A stretch of DNA of 25,341 nt from JBDNDK01 sp046719185 (GTDB lineage Bacteria; Armatimonadota; UBA5829). The translations under genes and the position numbers were made by a program. The notes under the pieces are model-generated. The model made no database searches, was not told the DNA's origin, and saw nothing but the letters and a program-made list of their open reading frames with translations. This document shows positions 6,910-14,927 of the stretch, in pieces. How positions within the stretch are numbered: position 1 is the first letter of the stretch; every line of letters begins with the position of its first letter. The DNA is taken from positions 1 through 25,341 of the forward strand of contig JBDNDK010000016.1 of NCBI GenBank assembly GCA_046719185.1. The letters are read 5' to 3'.

Positions 6910-7452
6910 CTACCTATTTTTAAATGGTAGACCCAATGCTTTAAGTAAAGCACGAGCTTCTTCGTCTGTTTTGGAATTGGTGCAAATTACAATGTTCATT
7001 CCTCTTGTACGATCAATTTTATCGTACTCAATCTCAGGAAACACCAATTGCTCCTTAAGACCCATTGCAAAATTTCCTCTTCCATCAAACGAATCAGGTG
7101 ATATTCCTCCAAAGTCTCTTACTCTTGGCAGAACAACATTAAATAACCTATCAAGGAACTCATACATTATAGCTCCCCTCAAAGTTACCTTGCATCCTAT
7201 CTTCATTCCCTGCCTTACTTTAAAGTTAGATATAGACTTTTTAGCAGCTGTTATCTGAGGCTTTTGACCAGTTATTATTGCTAAATCGTTTACTGCATTA
7301 TCAAGCTGTTTTGAATCAGCAATTGCAGCTCCAACCCCCATGCTAACAACCACTTTTGTCACTTTTGGTATCTGCATTACATTCTTATAATTAAACTGTT
7401 TCTGCAGAACAGGCATGACATCTTTTTTATACAGTTCTTTCATTCTAGGCAT
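6910..7452 (-). CDS. rplE: 50S ribosomal protein L5 (uL5)
   Basis: 5S rRNA-binding protein of the central protuberance that contacts the P-site tRNA. At 180 aa it has normal length, with MPRMKELYKKDVMPVLQKQF, the central KSISNFKVRQGMKIGCKVTLRG, and the conserved LPRVRDFGGISPDSFDGRGNFAMGLKEQLVFPEI, ending GLPFKNR. ATG 7452; 12 bp after rplX. In E. coli the S8 repressor site lies at the start of this cistron; I did not identify an equivalent here. Confidence 0.98.
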   Translation of the reverse strand: MPRMKELYKKDVMPVLQKQFNYKNVMQIPKVTKVVVSMGVGAAIADSKQLDNAVNDLAIITGQKPQITAAKKSISNFKVRQGMKIGCKVTLRGAIMYEFLDRLFNVVLPRVRDFGGISPDSFDGRGNFAMGLKEQLVFPEIEYDKIDRTRGMNIVICTNSKTDEEARALLKALGLPFKNR

Positions 7453-7464
7453 TTAGTCCACCCC

Positions 7465-7827
7465 TTAGTCATCTATCTGTTCGCCACATTTTTTACATTT
7501 GCGAACAGCCTTCTGAGCTCCAACTTCTCTTGAGACTTTTGTCTCCTTGCTACATTTGGGGCAAATAAGCATCACTTTTGATGATGGCATTGGTGCCGGC
7601 ATCATAACTTCGCCCACCTGCTGTTTCATCATTGCTCTTGAACTTGTCGATCTTGGCTTTTGATGTTTTTTGACCATATTTAGCCCATCAACAACTACCA
7701 TGCCAAATTCAGGGTTTGTCTCAATAATCTTGCCCTTCTTGCCTTTATCTTTTCCAGCAAGTATGACAACTTCATCACCCTTTCTGAGCCTTAATTTGCC
7801 TTCAAATGTTGATATTTTTTTTCTCAT
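7465..7827 (-). CDS. rplX: 50S ribosomal protein L24 (uL24) with zinc-ribbon-like tail
   Basis: Assembly-initiator protein of the large subunit. The KOW motif is visible in KLRLRKGDEVVILAGKDKGKKGKI (residues 11-34). The 120-aa protein carries a roughly 10-residue N-terminal extension before the usual start of the fold. Its C-terminal half has the pair C89-P-K-C92 and C111-K-K-C114, a zinc-ribbon arrangement found in many but not all bacterial L24. ATG 7827 follows GGAG with 8 nt between; it lies 41 bp after rplN. Confidence 0.97.
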   Translation of the reverse strand: MRKKISTFEGKLRLRKGDEVVILAGKDKGKKGKIIETNPEFGMVVVDGLNMVKKHQKPRSTSSRAMMKQQVGEVMMPAPMPSSKVMLICPKCSKETKVSREVGAQKAVRKCKKCGEQIDD

Positions 7828-7868
7828 GTCTATTTCTCCCGTGAAACCCGAGAATATATTTTAATCCC

Positions 7869-8237
7869 TTATAAAACCTCAGGTGCAAGAGATATAATTC
7901 TCATAAATCCCTTTTCCCTAAGTTCTCTTGCAACTGGCCCGAATATACGAGTACCTCTTGGTTCATTCACATTGTTAATTACAACTGCTGCATTGTCATC
8001 GAATCTTAAAATAGATCCATCAGGTCTTTGAATATCTTTTTTTGTCCTAACAACCACACATCTTACTACATCACTTTTCTTTACTGTGGCTCCAGGTGTG
8101 GCCTGCTTTACAGCACCTATAATAATGTCGCCTATTCCAGCATACTTTGTATTTGATCCCTTCAATACGCGTATGCATAAAATCTCACGTGCCCCCGAAT
8201 TATCGGCTGATTTTAATCTTGTATACGGATATATCAT
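7869..8237 (-). CDS. rplN: 50S ribosomal protein L14 (uL14)
   Basis: Highly conserved 122-aa large-subunit protein at the subunit interface (bridges to 16S rRNA, near the GTPase-factor site). It starts MIYPYTRLKSADNSGAREIL and contains GDIIIGAVKQATPG, RPDGSILRFDDNAAVVIN and the terminal GTRIFGPVARELREKGFMRIISLAPEVL. ATG 8237 has AGAGG at a spacing of 8. It is separated from rpsQ by 70 bp that can fold into a branched structure. In E. coli the spc operon starts here; I see no strong promoter at this position. Confidence 0.98.
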   Translation of the reverse strand: MIYPYTRLKSADNSGAREILCIRVLKGSNTKYAGIGDIIIGAVKQATPGATVKKSDVVRCVVVRTKKDIQRPDGSILRFDDNAAVVINNVNEPRGTRIFGPVARELREKGFMRIISLAPEVL

Positions 8238-8305
8238 CTAGCTGTCCTCTCACATAAACCGGATGTAATTTATCCAGCACAATCTTTCATAGATTATGCA
8301 GCTAA
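8238..8305 (-). promoter_or_regulatory. Possible three-way-junction leader before rplN
   Basis: In the rpsQ-rplN spacer, TAGCTG (about 8298-8303) can pair with CAGCTA (8239-8244). This encloses two hairpins: AATCT-ATGAA-AGATT (about 8282-8296) and CTGGAT-AAATTAC-ATCCGG (about 8260-8278, one G-U). The 3' arm of the closing stem lies between the ribosome binding site AGAGG and the rplN ATG, so folding could hinder initiation. This is a by-eye fold; the stems are short. Confidence 0.35.
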
Positions 8306-8307
8306 AT

Positions 8308-8562
8308 CTATTTTGCCTTCTCAATTATTCTGGAAACTCTCCATCTCTTCTCTTTTGAAAATGGTCTTGTTTCCATAATTTCTACTGTATCTCCAATTCC
8401 GCACTCATTGTTTTCATCATGAGCCTTGAACTTTGTTGTTGTTTTCATAATCTTGCCATACAATGGATGTTTTACAAGATTTTCAATTGCTACAACAACT
8501 GTCTTGTTCATTTTGTCACTAATAACTTTTCCACTGCGGACTTTTCTTCTGGTTCTTTCCAT
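8308..8562 (-). CDS. rpsQ: 30S ribosomal protein S17 (uS17)
   Basis: Primary 16S rRNA-binding protein, 84 aa. The sequence MERTRRKVRSGKVISDKMNKTVVVAIE followed by HPLYGKIMKTTTKFKAHDE and the signature GDTVEIMETRPFSKEKRWRV is diagnostic. ATG 8562, 2 bp after the rpmC stop, so coupled translation is likely. It is the last gene of the S10-type segment. Confidence 0.98.
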   Translation of the reverse strand: MERTRRKVRSGKVISDKMNKTVVVAIENLVKHPLYGKIMKTTTKFKAHDENNECGIGDTVEIMETRPFSKEKRWRVSRIIEKAK

Positions 8563-8564
8563 AT

Positions 8565-8783
8565 TTATGACCCCTCAAGAATTTTGAGTTCTCTTTCCCT
8601 AAGCTCTGATAATAACCTTGCTATGTTTCTCTTAGCTAATACCATAGCTTTAGGGTTCTCAAGTTGCTTTAATGCAATCTGTTGCCTTAATTTATAATAA
8701 GACTCACGTTCCTGATCGAGCATTGTAAGCAACTCAGCATCAGTGGCCTCTTTAACTTTTCTTTTATACTCAGAAATTCTCAC
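8565..8783 (-). CDS. rpmC: 50S ribosomal protein L29 (uL29)
   Basis: Small helical protein near the polypeptide exit tunnel, 72 aa. It has the typical ELLTMLDQERESYYKLRQQIALKQLENPKA and the terminal KRNIARLLSELRERELK. The start is GTG at 8783, preceded by AGGTGG; no in-frame ATG gives a canonical N-terminus. It overlaps the end of rplP by 14 bp. Confidence 0.96.
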   Translation of the reverse strand: MRISEYKRKVKEATDAELLTMLDQERESYYKLRQQIALKQLENPKAMVLAKRNIARLLSELRERELKILEGS

Positions 8784-9204
8784 TGATATCCACCTGCTCT
8801 TTCTTGGTGATAAATCTAGTCTTAATAGGAAGTTTGTGCATAGCTCTTCTCATAGCTTCTTTAGCTAATGCCTCATCAACACCAGCAATTTCAAAAAGCA
8901 TTCTGCCTGGCTTTACAACTGCTACCCATCCTTCAGGGTTGCCTTTCCCTTTTCCCATTCTAGTTTCAGCAGGCTTTTTTGTGTATGGCTTATCTGGGAA
9001 TATTCTAATCCATACTTGCCCACCTCTTTTTATATGTCTAGTCATTGCAACTCTTGCAGCTTCTATCTGATTAGATGTAATCCATGCTGCTTCAAGAGCC
9101 TGAAGACCAAATTCACCAAAATCCACTTTATTTCCCGCATTTGCTTTACCCTTGCGGGAACCTCTCATCTGTTTCCTAAATTTAGTTCTCTTTGGCATTA
9201 GCAT
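8770..9204 (-). CDS. rplP: 50S ribosomal protein L16 (uL16)
   Basis: Late-assembling large-subunit protein near the A site, 144 aa. The correct start is ATG at 9204: it gives MLMPKRTKFRKQMRGSRKGK, the universal N-terminus, and has AGGAGG about 9 nt upstream. The frame is open for 19 more codons upstream, but that part lies inside rpsC and is not L16-like. It overlaps the last 23 bp of rpsC and runs 14 bp into rpmC. The conserved stretch RGGQVWIRIFPDKPYTKKPAETRMGKGKG is present. Confidence 0.97.
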   Translation of the reverse strand: MLMPKRTKFRKQMRGSRKGKANAGNKVDFGEFGLQALEAAWITSNQIEAARVAMTRHIKRGGQVWIRIFPDKPYTKKPAETRMGKGKGNPEGWVAVVKPGRMLFEIAGVDEALAKEAMRRAMHKLPIKTRFITKKEQVDISENF

Positions 9205-9970
9205 TGCCGGAGTTCCTCCTTCCGCTGCTTCTACCACCGCTTCTACCAGATCTTCTTGCACCTTCTGCTTTAGGTCTACGCGGTCTTTTTTCTGCTGCAG
9301 TAGCTTCTTCTTGCTGCCCTACTGTTTTCTCTTTCATTTGGCTAGGGAAAATATCACCTTTATATATCCAAACTTTTATTCCTATGTTCCCATATGTTGT
9401 TGCAGCTTCATAGAAACCATAGTCAATATCTGCCCTTAATGTATGAAGAGGTACTTTTCCACTCTTCTCATGTTCAACCCTTGCCATTTCAGCTCCGCCA
9501 AGTCTTCCAGCAATTCTTATTTTAATGCCTTTAGCACCCATTTTCATTGCTCTTAATACGGACTGCTTCATAGCTCTTTTGTATGAAATACGCTTCTCAA
9601 TCTGTTGAGCTATTGATTCTGCAACTAACTGAGCATCTGTTTCAGGATTTTTAATTTCTATAACATTGACATGAACAGTCTTACCTTTCGTAAGCCTTTC
9701 AAGTTGAGCCCTTACATCATCAATACCTTTACCAGCACGACCAATAAGTATACCTGGCCTTGCAGTATGTATATTAACTTTTACCTTGTTTGCAGCTCTT
9801 TCAATTTCTATTCTTGAAACCCCAGCTGATTGCATATTTTTTCTTATATATTTACGTAGGTTGGCATCTTCAACAAGAAGCTCTGGAAAATCTTTCCCAG
9901 CATACCACTTGCTTTCCCATTCTTTAACTATGCCAAGGCGCAACCCTATTGGATGAATTTTTTGTCCCAA
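9182..9970 (-). CDS. rpsC: 30S ribosomal protein S3 (uS3) with basic tail
   Basis: Forms part of the mRNA entry channel and helicase site of the 30S subunit. The product is 262 aa. It starts MGQKIHPIGLRLGIVKEWES; a KH domain follows with RPGILIGRAGKGIDDVRAQLE, and the C-terminal domain contains GRLGGAEMARVEHEKSGKVPLHTLRADIDYG. The last 40 or so residues are an arginine-, serine- and glycine-rich basic tail, longer than in E. coli S3. The start is TTG at 9970, directly after the rplV stop, with AAGGAG 8 nt upstream inside rplV. The tail region overlaps the rplP ribosome binding site and start. Confidence 0.97.
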   Translation of the reverse strand: MGQKIHPIGLRLGIVKEWESKWYAGKDFPELLVEDANLRKYIRKNMQSAGVSRIEIERAANKVKVNIHTARPGILIGRAGKGIDDVRAQLERLTKGKTVHVNVIEIKNPETDAQLVAESIAQQIEKRISYKRAMKQSVLRAMKMGAKGIKIRIAGRLGGAEMARVEHEKSGKVPLHTLRADIDYGFYEAATTYGNIGIKVWIYKGDIFPSQMKEKTVGQQEEATAAEKRPRRPKAEGARRSGRSGGRSSGRRNSGNANAKEN

Positions 9971-10570
9971 TTACTTATCTCCTTTGGCCTCGTTATCTTC
10001 AGCCTCTACAGATTCTGTTTCTTTAGCCTCTGCTAGAGGTGTATCAACTGTCGTTTCTTCCTCTGCAACTACTTCTTCAGAAGCAGATTCAACAATTGTT
10101 TCATCTGCTTCTTTTTGTTCAGTAGCCTCAACTACTTCAGTTTTTACTGTTTCTTCGACTGGTTTTGTAGCTGGTGCTTCTGCCTTCTGAACTCTTGAAG
10201 CTCTCCTTCTTCTAGCTCTTGTTGCATCAGATTTCGGTTCTGTTTCTTCTAGCTCTATGGTTATGTGGCTAAATCTCTTTTTCATCATATAGCCTCTACC
10301 CATTGGAGCATATCTCAATCTTTTCATTAAAGGCCCGCCATCAACTGTAGCAACAGCAACCTTCAATGCATCACCATTCATATGATGATTATTCTCAGCA
10401 TTTGCAACAGCAGAAAGAACAACCTTCTCAATTAATCTTGCCGCTTTATTAGGTGTAAACTTCAGAATCGCCAATGCATCCTGAACACTTTTACCTCTTA
10501 TTTCATCTATCACAAGGCGGGCTTTACGCGGTGACGTCCTAACATACTTTGCCTTTGCAATTGCACGCAT
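9971..10570 (-). CDS. rplV: 50S ribosomal protein L22 (uL22) with long acidic extension
   Basis: L22 lines the nascent-peptide exit tunnel. The first 115 or so residues are ordinary L22: MRAIAKAKYVRTSPRKARLVIDEIRGKSV and the tunnel hairpin RLRYAPMGRGYMMKKRFSHITIEL. The protein then continues to 199 aa, where most L22 proteins end near 110-120. The extension first has a basic patch (ATRARRRRASRVQK) and then about 70 residues dominated by Glu, Ala, Thr and Val with many acidic residues. It is probably disordered. Its reading frame is continuous and followed by rpsC without a gap, so it is not a frameshift artefact. Confidence 0.96.
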   Translation of the reverse strand: MRAIAKAKYVRTSPRKARLVIDEIRGKSVQDALAILKFTPNKAARLIEKVVLSAVANAENNHHMNGDALKVAVATVDGGPLMKRLRYAPMGRGYMMKKRFSHITIELEETEPKSDATRARRRRASRVQKAEAPATKPVEETVKTEVVEATEQKEADETIVESASEEVVAEEETTVDTPLAEAKETESVEAEDNEAKGDK

Positions 10571-10590
10571 AGAATCGGCCTCCTAAATGA

Positions 10591-10878
10591 TTACTTTATT
10601 CCAGAGGAACGCTCTGCCTTGCCACCAGCGTGACCGCGGAATGTGCGAGTGGGTGCAAACTCACCAAGCTTATGACCAACCATATTTTCCGTCACGAACA
10701 CAGGTATATGTCTTCTGCCATCATGCACAGCTATAGTGTGTCCGATCATTGAAGGAAATATTGTTGACCTTCTCGACCAGCTTTGAATGATTTTCTTTTC
10801 ACCCTTGGCGTTCATATCATCTATTTTCTTTAATAATTTCGGATCGGCATATGGACCCTTCTTAAGCGAACGTGCCAA
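10591..10878 (-). CDS. rpsS: 30S ribosomal protein S19 (uS19)
   Basis: Small-subunit head protein, 95 aa. MARSLKKGPYADPKLLKKI and the signature IPVFVTENMVGHKLGEFAPTRTFRGHAGGKAER are unmistakable. The start is TTG at 10878 with AGGAGG upstream; no ATG lies nearby that would keep the conserved MARSLKKGP. It is 12 bp after rplB and 20 bp before rplV. Confidence 0.98.
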   Translation of the reverse strand: MARSLKKGPYADPKLLKKIDDMNAKGEKKIIQSWSRRSTIFPSMIGHTIAVHDGRRHIPVFVTENMVGHKLGEFAPTRTFRGHAGGKAERSSGIK

Positions 10879-10890
10879 TGGCTAATCCTC

Positions 10891-11721
10891 CTACTTCTTA
10901 TTGCGTCTTCTAACAATTAATTTATCAGACTGCTTATGTCCACGAGTCTTTCTTCCATGAGCTGGCTGACCCCACTTACTCATTGGTGTCTTTCTACCAA
11001 CAGGAGCCTTGCCTTCACCACCACCATGTGCATGGTCTCTCGGGTTCATAGCCACACCTCTAACAGTTGGTCTCTTACCCTGCCACCTTGAACGACCCGC
11101 CTTACCTATATCAATATTTTCATGCTCAACATTTCCAAGCTGACCTATTGTAGCTCTGCAAACATTGAGAACATTTCTTATCTCACCAGATGGAAGTCTA
11201 AGCTGAACCAGCTTTCCTTCCTTTGCCATCACCTGAGCACCGCTACCTGCACTTCTAACTATCTGTCCGCCCTTGCCAGGTTTTAATTCTACATTGTGCA
11301 CAATTGTTCCTAAAGGAACATTTGCAAGCGGCATACAGTTGCCGGGTTTGATATCTGCTGATTCATCAGATATCACTTTATCTCCAACTTTTAGTGCAAG
11401 CGGCCAAAGGATATATCTTTTTTCGCCGTCTTCATACTGAATCAGAGCAATTCTTGCAGATCTGTTGGGATCATACTCAACTGCAATACAATCTCCCCAG
11501 ATTCCAAACTTGTTTCTCTTGAAATCTATTATTCTGTAATGTCTCTTATGTCCTCCACCCTTGTGACGAACTGTAAGCTTGCCCTGATTGTTTCTGCCAC
11601 CCTTTCGCTTCAAAGGCTTCAATAAACTTTTCTCAGGTTTCTTCTTTGTAATTTCCTCAAAAGAAGAAACAGTTATATATCTCCTTGAAGGAGTGGTAGG
11701 TTTATATTGTTTTACAGGCAT
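10891..11721 (-). CDS. rplB: 50S ribosomal protein L2 (uL2)
   Basis: Largest core large-subunit protein, close to the peptidyl transferase centre. The product is 276 aa with MPVKQYKPTTPSRRYITVSS, the RNA-binding region HKGGGHKRHYRIIDFKRNK, and the C-terminal GVAMNPRDHAHGGGEGKAPVGR containing the conserved histidine of the peptidyl transferase region. ATG 11721 with GGAGG upstream; it lies 15 bp after rplW. Confidence 0.98.
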   Translation of the reverse strand: MPVKQYKPTTPSRRYITVSSFEEITKKKPEKSLLKPLKRKGGRNNQGKLTVRHKGGGHKRHYRIIDFKRNKFGIWGDCIAVEYDPNRSARIALIQYEDGEKRYILWPLALKVGDKVISDESADIKPGNCMPLANVPLGTIVHNVELKPGKGGQIVRSAGSGAQVMAKEGKLVQLRLPSGEIRNVLNVCRATIGQLGNVEHENIDIGKAGRSRWQGKRPTVRGVAMNPRDHAHGGGEGKAPVGRKTPMSKWGQPAHGRKTRGHKQSDKLIVRRRNKK

Positions 11722-11736
11722 TATTTCCTCCTGACC

Positions 11737-12027
11737 CTATGCACCCTCAAAAATGGGTATAGACTGTCCTTGAGCTAAGGTAACATATGCTTTTTTCCAA
11801 TCGGGGGTTTTACCCATGCCCATTCTTCCAAGCCTTTTTGATTTTCCCTTAACTATCAAAGTGTTTACTTTTACCACTTCCACAGAAAATATCTTTTGAA
11901 CAGCTTCTGCAATTTCTATCTTATTTGCATTCATATCAACTTCAAAAATATATTTGCCCATTGAAGTCTGATCCATTCCTTTTTCTGTTACTAATGGTCT
12001 TTTAATTATTGAATATGGATCTCTCAT
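11737..12027 (-). CDS. rplW: 50S ribosomal protein L23 (uL23)
   Basis: Exit-tunnel rim protein that docks trigger factor and SRP. The product is 96 aa with MRDPYSIIKRPLVTEKG, then ANKIEIAEAVQKIFSVEVVKVNTL and the lysine-rich loop KGKSKRLGRMGMGKTPDWKKA. The ATG overlaps the rplD stop by 4 bp. The ribosome binding site lies inside the end of rplD (CTCCTG region on the plus strand near 12040). Confidence 0.98.
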   Translation of the reverse strand: MRDPYSIIKRPLVTEKGMDQTSMGKYIFEVDMNANKIEIAEAVQKIFSVEVVKVNTLIVKGKSKRLGRMGMGKTPDWKKAYVTLAQGQSIPIFEGA

Positions 12028-12650
12028 TTTGAATATACCTCCTGAAGTTTATCAACTGCAGCACGAGTCATAATTATCTTGTCAGAAATAATTATATCTC
12101 TCACGCTTATTGCAGGTGATACTCTCAGCATCACTCCTGGTATATTTCTACAAGAAAGCATAACTTCTTTTGTCATCTCATCTAATAATATGAGAGCTCT
12201 CTTTTGCATACCTAAATTTTTCAATGTTTCAGCCATTTTCTTTGTGCTGATTGTTTCCATTTTCAAATCATCAACAACTACTATTGCACCATCTGCAAAT
12301 TTTGCAGTTAGTGCACTCTTAATAGCTGCTCTTCTCATTTTCTTAGGCATTGACTTCGCATAAGATCTTGGTGTAGGACCAAAAACAATTCCACCTTTTT
12401 TATAATGCGGTGCTCTGATAGTACCTTGTCTTGCTCTACCTGTTCCTTTTTGTCTATAAGGCTTTGCACCGCCTCCTCTTACTTCGGCTCTTGTTTTTGT
12501 ATCATGTGTCCCCTGTCTCATACTAGCTTCTTCAGAAACTACTGCTTGATGCATAAGAGGAACATTCATGTTTGCTCCAAATATATCAGCATTAAGATCC
12601 ATATCTCCAGTTTGGTTGCCGGATAAATCACATACTTTTACATTTGCCAT
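12024..12650 (-). CDS. rplD: 50S ribosomal protein L4 (uL4)
   Basis: Exit-tunnel protein; in E. coli it also autoregulates the S10 operon through the leader RNA. At 208 aa it has normal length. The tunnel loop is visible as GTHDTKTRAEVRGGGAKPYRQKGTGRARQGTIRAPHYKKGGIVFGPTPRSYAKSMPKK (about residues 47-105). ATG 12650 with GGAGG 8 nt upstream; it starts 4 bp after rplC. Confidence 0.97.
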   Translation of the reverse strand: MANVKVCDLSGNQTGDMDLNADIFGANMNVPLMHQAVVSEEASMRQGTHDTKTRAEVRGGGAKPYRQKGTGRARQGTIRAPHYKKGGIVFGPTPRSYAKSMPKKMRRAAIKSALTAKFADGAIVVVDDLKMETISTKKMAETLKNLGMQKRALILLDEMTKEVMLSCRNIPGVMLRVSPAISVRDIIISDKIIMTRAAVDKLQEVYSK

Positions 12651-12654
12651 TTTT

Positions 12655-13284
12655 CTAACCTCCCGCCAACTGTCTGGAGACCATTACCAATGATCCTGTT
12701 GCACCAGGTACTGAACCAATTACCAAAAGTAAATTCCTCATAGGGTCAACTCTATATACTGTTAAACCTCTTTGAGTAATTCTTTTGTTACCCATCTGAC
12801 CAGGCCTTCTTGCACCTTTGAATACTCTTGCTGCATCTGTTGCACCATTGGATTGAGGTTTTCTATGTATCATAGATCCGTGTGTCATATCAGCACCATG
12901 GAAATGGTGTCTTTTTACAGCACCGGCAAAACCCTTTCCTTTGGATATACCTGTTACTTTGATAGGCTCACCAACCTTGAAAATATCTGCCTTTACTTCC
13001 TGACCGGATGTTACTTCATTTATATCATCTACAGAAAACTCACGTAGATACTTCTTTGGTGCTGTGCCAGACTTTTTAAAATGACCTTTTTGTGGCCTAT
13101 TTACTTTTGCCTCTTTAATTTTGCCGTAGGCAAGCTGAACTGCTTCATAACCATCAGTCTCAAATGTCTTTATCTGTGACACATAACATGGTCCAGCCTC
13201 TATTACAGTAACCGGTATTAAATTACCTCTTTCATCAAAAACTTGGGTCATGCCCAATTTTTTTCCTAATATTCCATTGATCAT
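12655..13284 (-). CDS. rplC: 50S ribosomal protein L3 (uL3)
   Basis: Large-subunit assembly initiator with a loop reaching the peptidyl transferase centre. The product is 209 aa with MINGILGKKLGMTQVFDERG, the central SKGKGFAGAVKRHHFHGADMTHGS and the loop RRPGQMGNKRITQRGL, all typical. ATG 13284, 11 bp after rpsJ, with GGGGAT as ribosome binding site. Confidence 0.98.
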   Translation of the reverse strand: MINGILGKKLGMTQVFDERGNLIPVTVIEAGPCYVSQIKTFETDGYEAVQLAYGKIKEAKVNRPQKGHFKKSGTAPKKYLREFSVDDINEVTSGQEVKADIFKVGEPIKVTGISKGKGFAGAVKRHHFHGADMTHGSMIHRKPQSNGATDAARVFKGARRPGQMGNKRITQRGLTVYRVDPMRNLLLVIGSVPGATGSLVMVSRQLAGG

Positions 13285-13295
13285 TTGATGATCCC

Positions 13296-13604
13296 CTAAA
13301 GCTTGATCTCAATATCTACGCCGCTGGGCAAGTCTAAACGCATAAGGGCGTCTATTGTCTTTGGCCCAGGACTTAGAATATCTATCAGTCTCTTATGTGT
13401 TCTAATTTCAAAATGCTCCATCGACTCTTTATCTATAGTTGTTCCTCTGTTTACACAGTAAATATCCTTCTCTGTTGGAAGGAGCACAGGACCTGATATT
13501 CTAGCACCTGTTTTTCTTACTGTTTCAACAATTCTTTCAGCACTTTGATCAATAATTTTATGATCAAATGCCTTTAATCTTATTCTAACTTTATCCTTAC
13601 GCAT
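13296..13604 (-). CDS. rpsJ: 30S ribosomal protein S10 (uS10)
   Basis: Small-subunit head protein that also acts with NusB in antitermination. The product is 102 aa: MRKDKVRIRLKAFDHKIIDQSAERIVETVRKTGARISGPVLLPT and HFEIRTHKRLIDILSPGPKTIDALMRLDLPSGVDIEIKL. The start is set at ATG 13604, 8 nt after GGAG. A GTG three codons upstream is also in frame but would lie too close to that site. A 72-bp spacer with a modest hairpin separates it from tuf. Confidence 0.98.
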   Translation of the reverse strand: MRKDKVRIRLKAFDHKIIDQSAERIVETVRKTGARISGPVLLPTEKDIYCVNRGTTIDKESMEHFEIRTHKRLIDILSPGPKTIDALMRLDLPSGVDIEIKL

Positions 13605-13613
13605 ATTCTTCAC

Positions 13614-13676
13614 TCCGGATAGCGGCTATTAACATCATCTCAATTTATTGAAGCCGATGTCTAATGCCAAACCAGT
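13614..13676 (-). promoter_or_regulatory. tuf-rpsJ spacer with alternative hairpins
   Basis: The transcript can form ACATC/GATGT around an inner CAAT/ATTG stem (about 13632-13660), or alternatively CGGCT with AGCCG (about 13622-13656). The two folds share bases and exclude each other. This is the place where an S10-type leader would act, but there is no terminator-like U run and no clear promoter. Weak evidence. Confidence 0.25.
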
Positions 13677-14879
13677 TTATTCAATAACCTCAGAAATAAC
13701 ACCAGCACCTACTGTGCGGCCGCCTTCTCTTATAGCAAAGTTCAAACCTTGCTCCAGTGCTATCGGCACTATTAACTCTGCAGTGATTGTGATGTTGTCA
13801 CCAGGCATCACCATATCTACTCCCTCAGGTAAATTCAACTGACCTGTTACATCAGTCGTTCTAAAATAAAACTGAGGACGATAACCTGTAAAGAATGGAG
13901 TGTGTCTTCCACCCTCCTCTTTCGTCAATACATATATCTCTGCCTTAAACTTTGTATGCGGTGTCACACTTCCAGGTGCCGCAATCACCATCCCACGCTC
14001 TATATCCTTGCGCTCAATTCCTCTTAACAATAATCCTACATTATCACCTGCCTGACACTCATCCATCATCTTTCGGAACATCTCTATTCCTGTAGCTACT
14101 GTCTTTCTTGTCTCACGTATACCTACTATCTCAACAGGTGAGTTCACTGTTAACTTACCTCTCTCAGCTCTACCTGTAGCCACTGTCCCACGACCTGTTA
14201 TTGTAAACACATCCTCTACAGGCATCAAAAATGGCCTGTCTGTCATACGCTCAGGTGTCGGTATATAACTATCTACTGCAGCCATTAAATCCCATATCGG
14301 CTTTACTTCATCTGCATCCGGATTTCCCGTGTTTAATGCCTCAAGAGCCTTTAAACTGCTACCTGTTATCACAGGTACCTCATCACCAGGAAAATTATAA
14401 GTAGATAATAACTCCCTTACCTCAAGCTCCACTAACTCCAATAACTCAGGATCATCTACCATGTCTGCCTTGTTCAAAAATACTACAATGTAAGGCACAT
14501 TTACCTGTCTTGCTAAAAGAATGTGCTCTCTAGTCTGGGGCATCGGTCCATCAGCTGCAGATACTACTAATATCGCACCATCCATCTGAGCCGCACCTGT
14601 GATCATATTCTTTATATAGTCAGCATGACCAGGACAGTCCACATGAGCATAATGCCTTGACTCCGTCTCATACTCCGCATGATAAATATTAATCGTTACA
14701 CCACGCTCACGCTCCTCAGGTGCACCGTCTATCTGATCATAAGGAGTATACTTCGCCCATCCTTTTGTTGCCAAAGCCGCTGTTATTGCAGCTGTCAATG
14801 TTGTCTTCCCATGATCAACATGACCTACTGTCCCTATATTTACATGCGGCTTCGTTCGCTCAAACCGCTGCTTTGACAT
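13677..14879 (-). CDS. tuf: Elongation factor Tu
   Basis: GTPase that delivers aminoacyl-tRNA to the ribosomal A site. At 400 aa it is close to the family norm. Motifs: G1 GHVDHGKT (19-26), switch I region PEERERGVTIN, G3 DCPGH (81-85), G4 NKAD (136-139). Domain II contains FTITGRGTVATGR and domain III TPHTKFKAEIYVLTKEEGGRHTPFF, ending GRTVGAGVISEVIE. ATG 14879 is chosen because GGAGG lies 8 nt upstream; a TTG five codons earlier overlaps that site. It follows fusA by 48 bp. Confidence 0.99.
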   Translation of the reverse strand: MSKQRFERTKPHVNIGTVGHVDHGKTTLTAAITAALATKGWAKYTPYDQIDGAPEERERGVTINIYHAEYETESRHYAHVDCPGHADYIKNMITGAAQMDGAILVVSAADGPMPQTREHILLARQVNVPYIVVFLNKADMVDDPELLELVELEVRELLSTYNFPGDEVPVITGSSLKALEALNTGNPDADEVKPIWDLMAAVDSYIPTPERMTDRPFLMPVEDVFTITGRGTVATGRAERGKLTVNSPVEIVGIRETRKTVATGIEMFRKMMDECQAGDNVGLLLRGIERKDIERGMVIAAPGSVTPHTKFKAEIYVLTKEEGGRHTPFFTGYRPQFYFRTTDVTGQLNLPEGVDMVMPGDNITITAELIVPIALEQGLNFAIREGGRTVGAGVISEVIE

Positions 14880-14927
14880 ATTATTACCCTCCAAAATTTA
14901 AGCAATTTTATTTTAATATCTTGATGG

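Noticed and set aside
8255..8290. A promoter between rpsQ and rplN like that of the E. coli spc operon
   Set aside because: The best match, TTGTGC-N18-TTTATG, is poor at both hexamers.
9152..9439. Plus-strand open frames opposite rpsC and rplP
   Set aside because: Antisense to highly conserved genes, low-complexity Leu/Ser/Phe composition caused by the opposite strand's codon bias, and no ribosome binding site.
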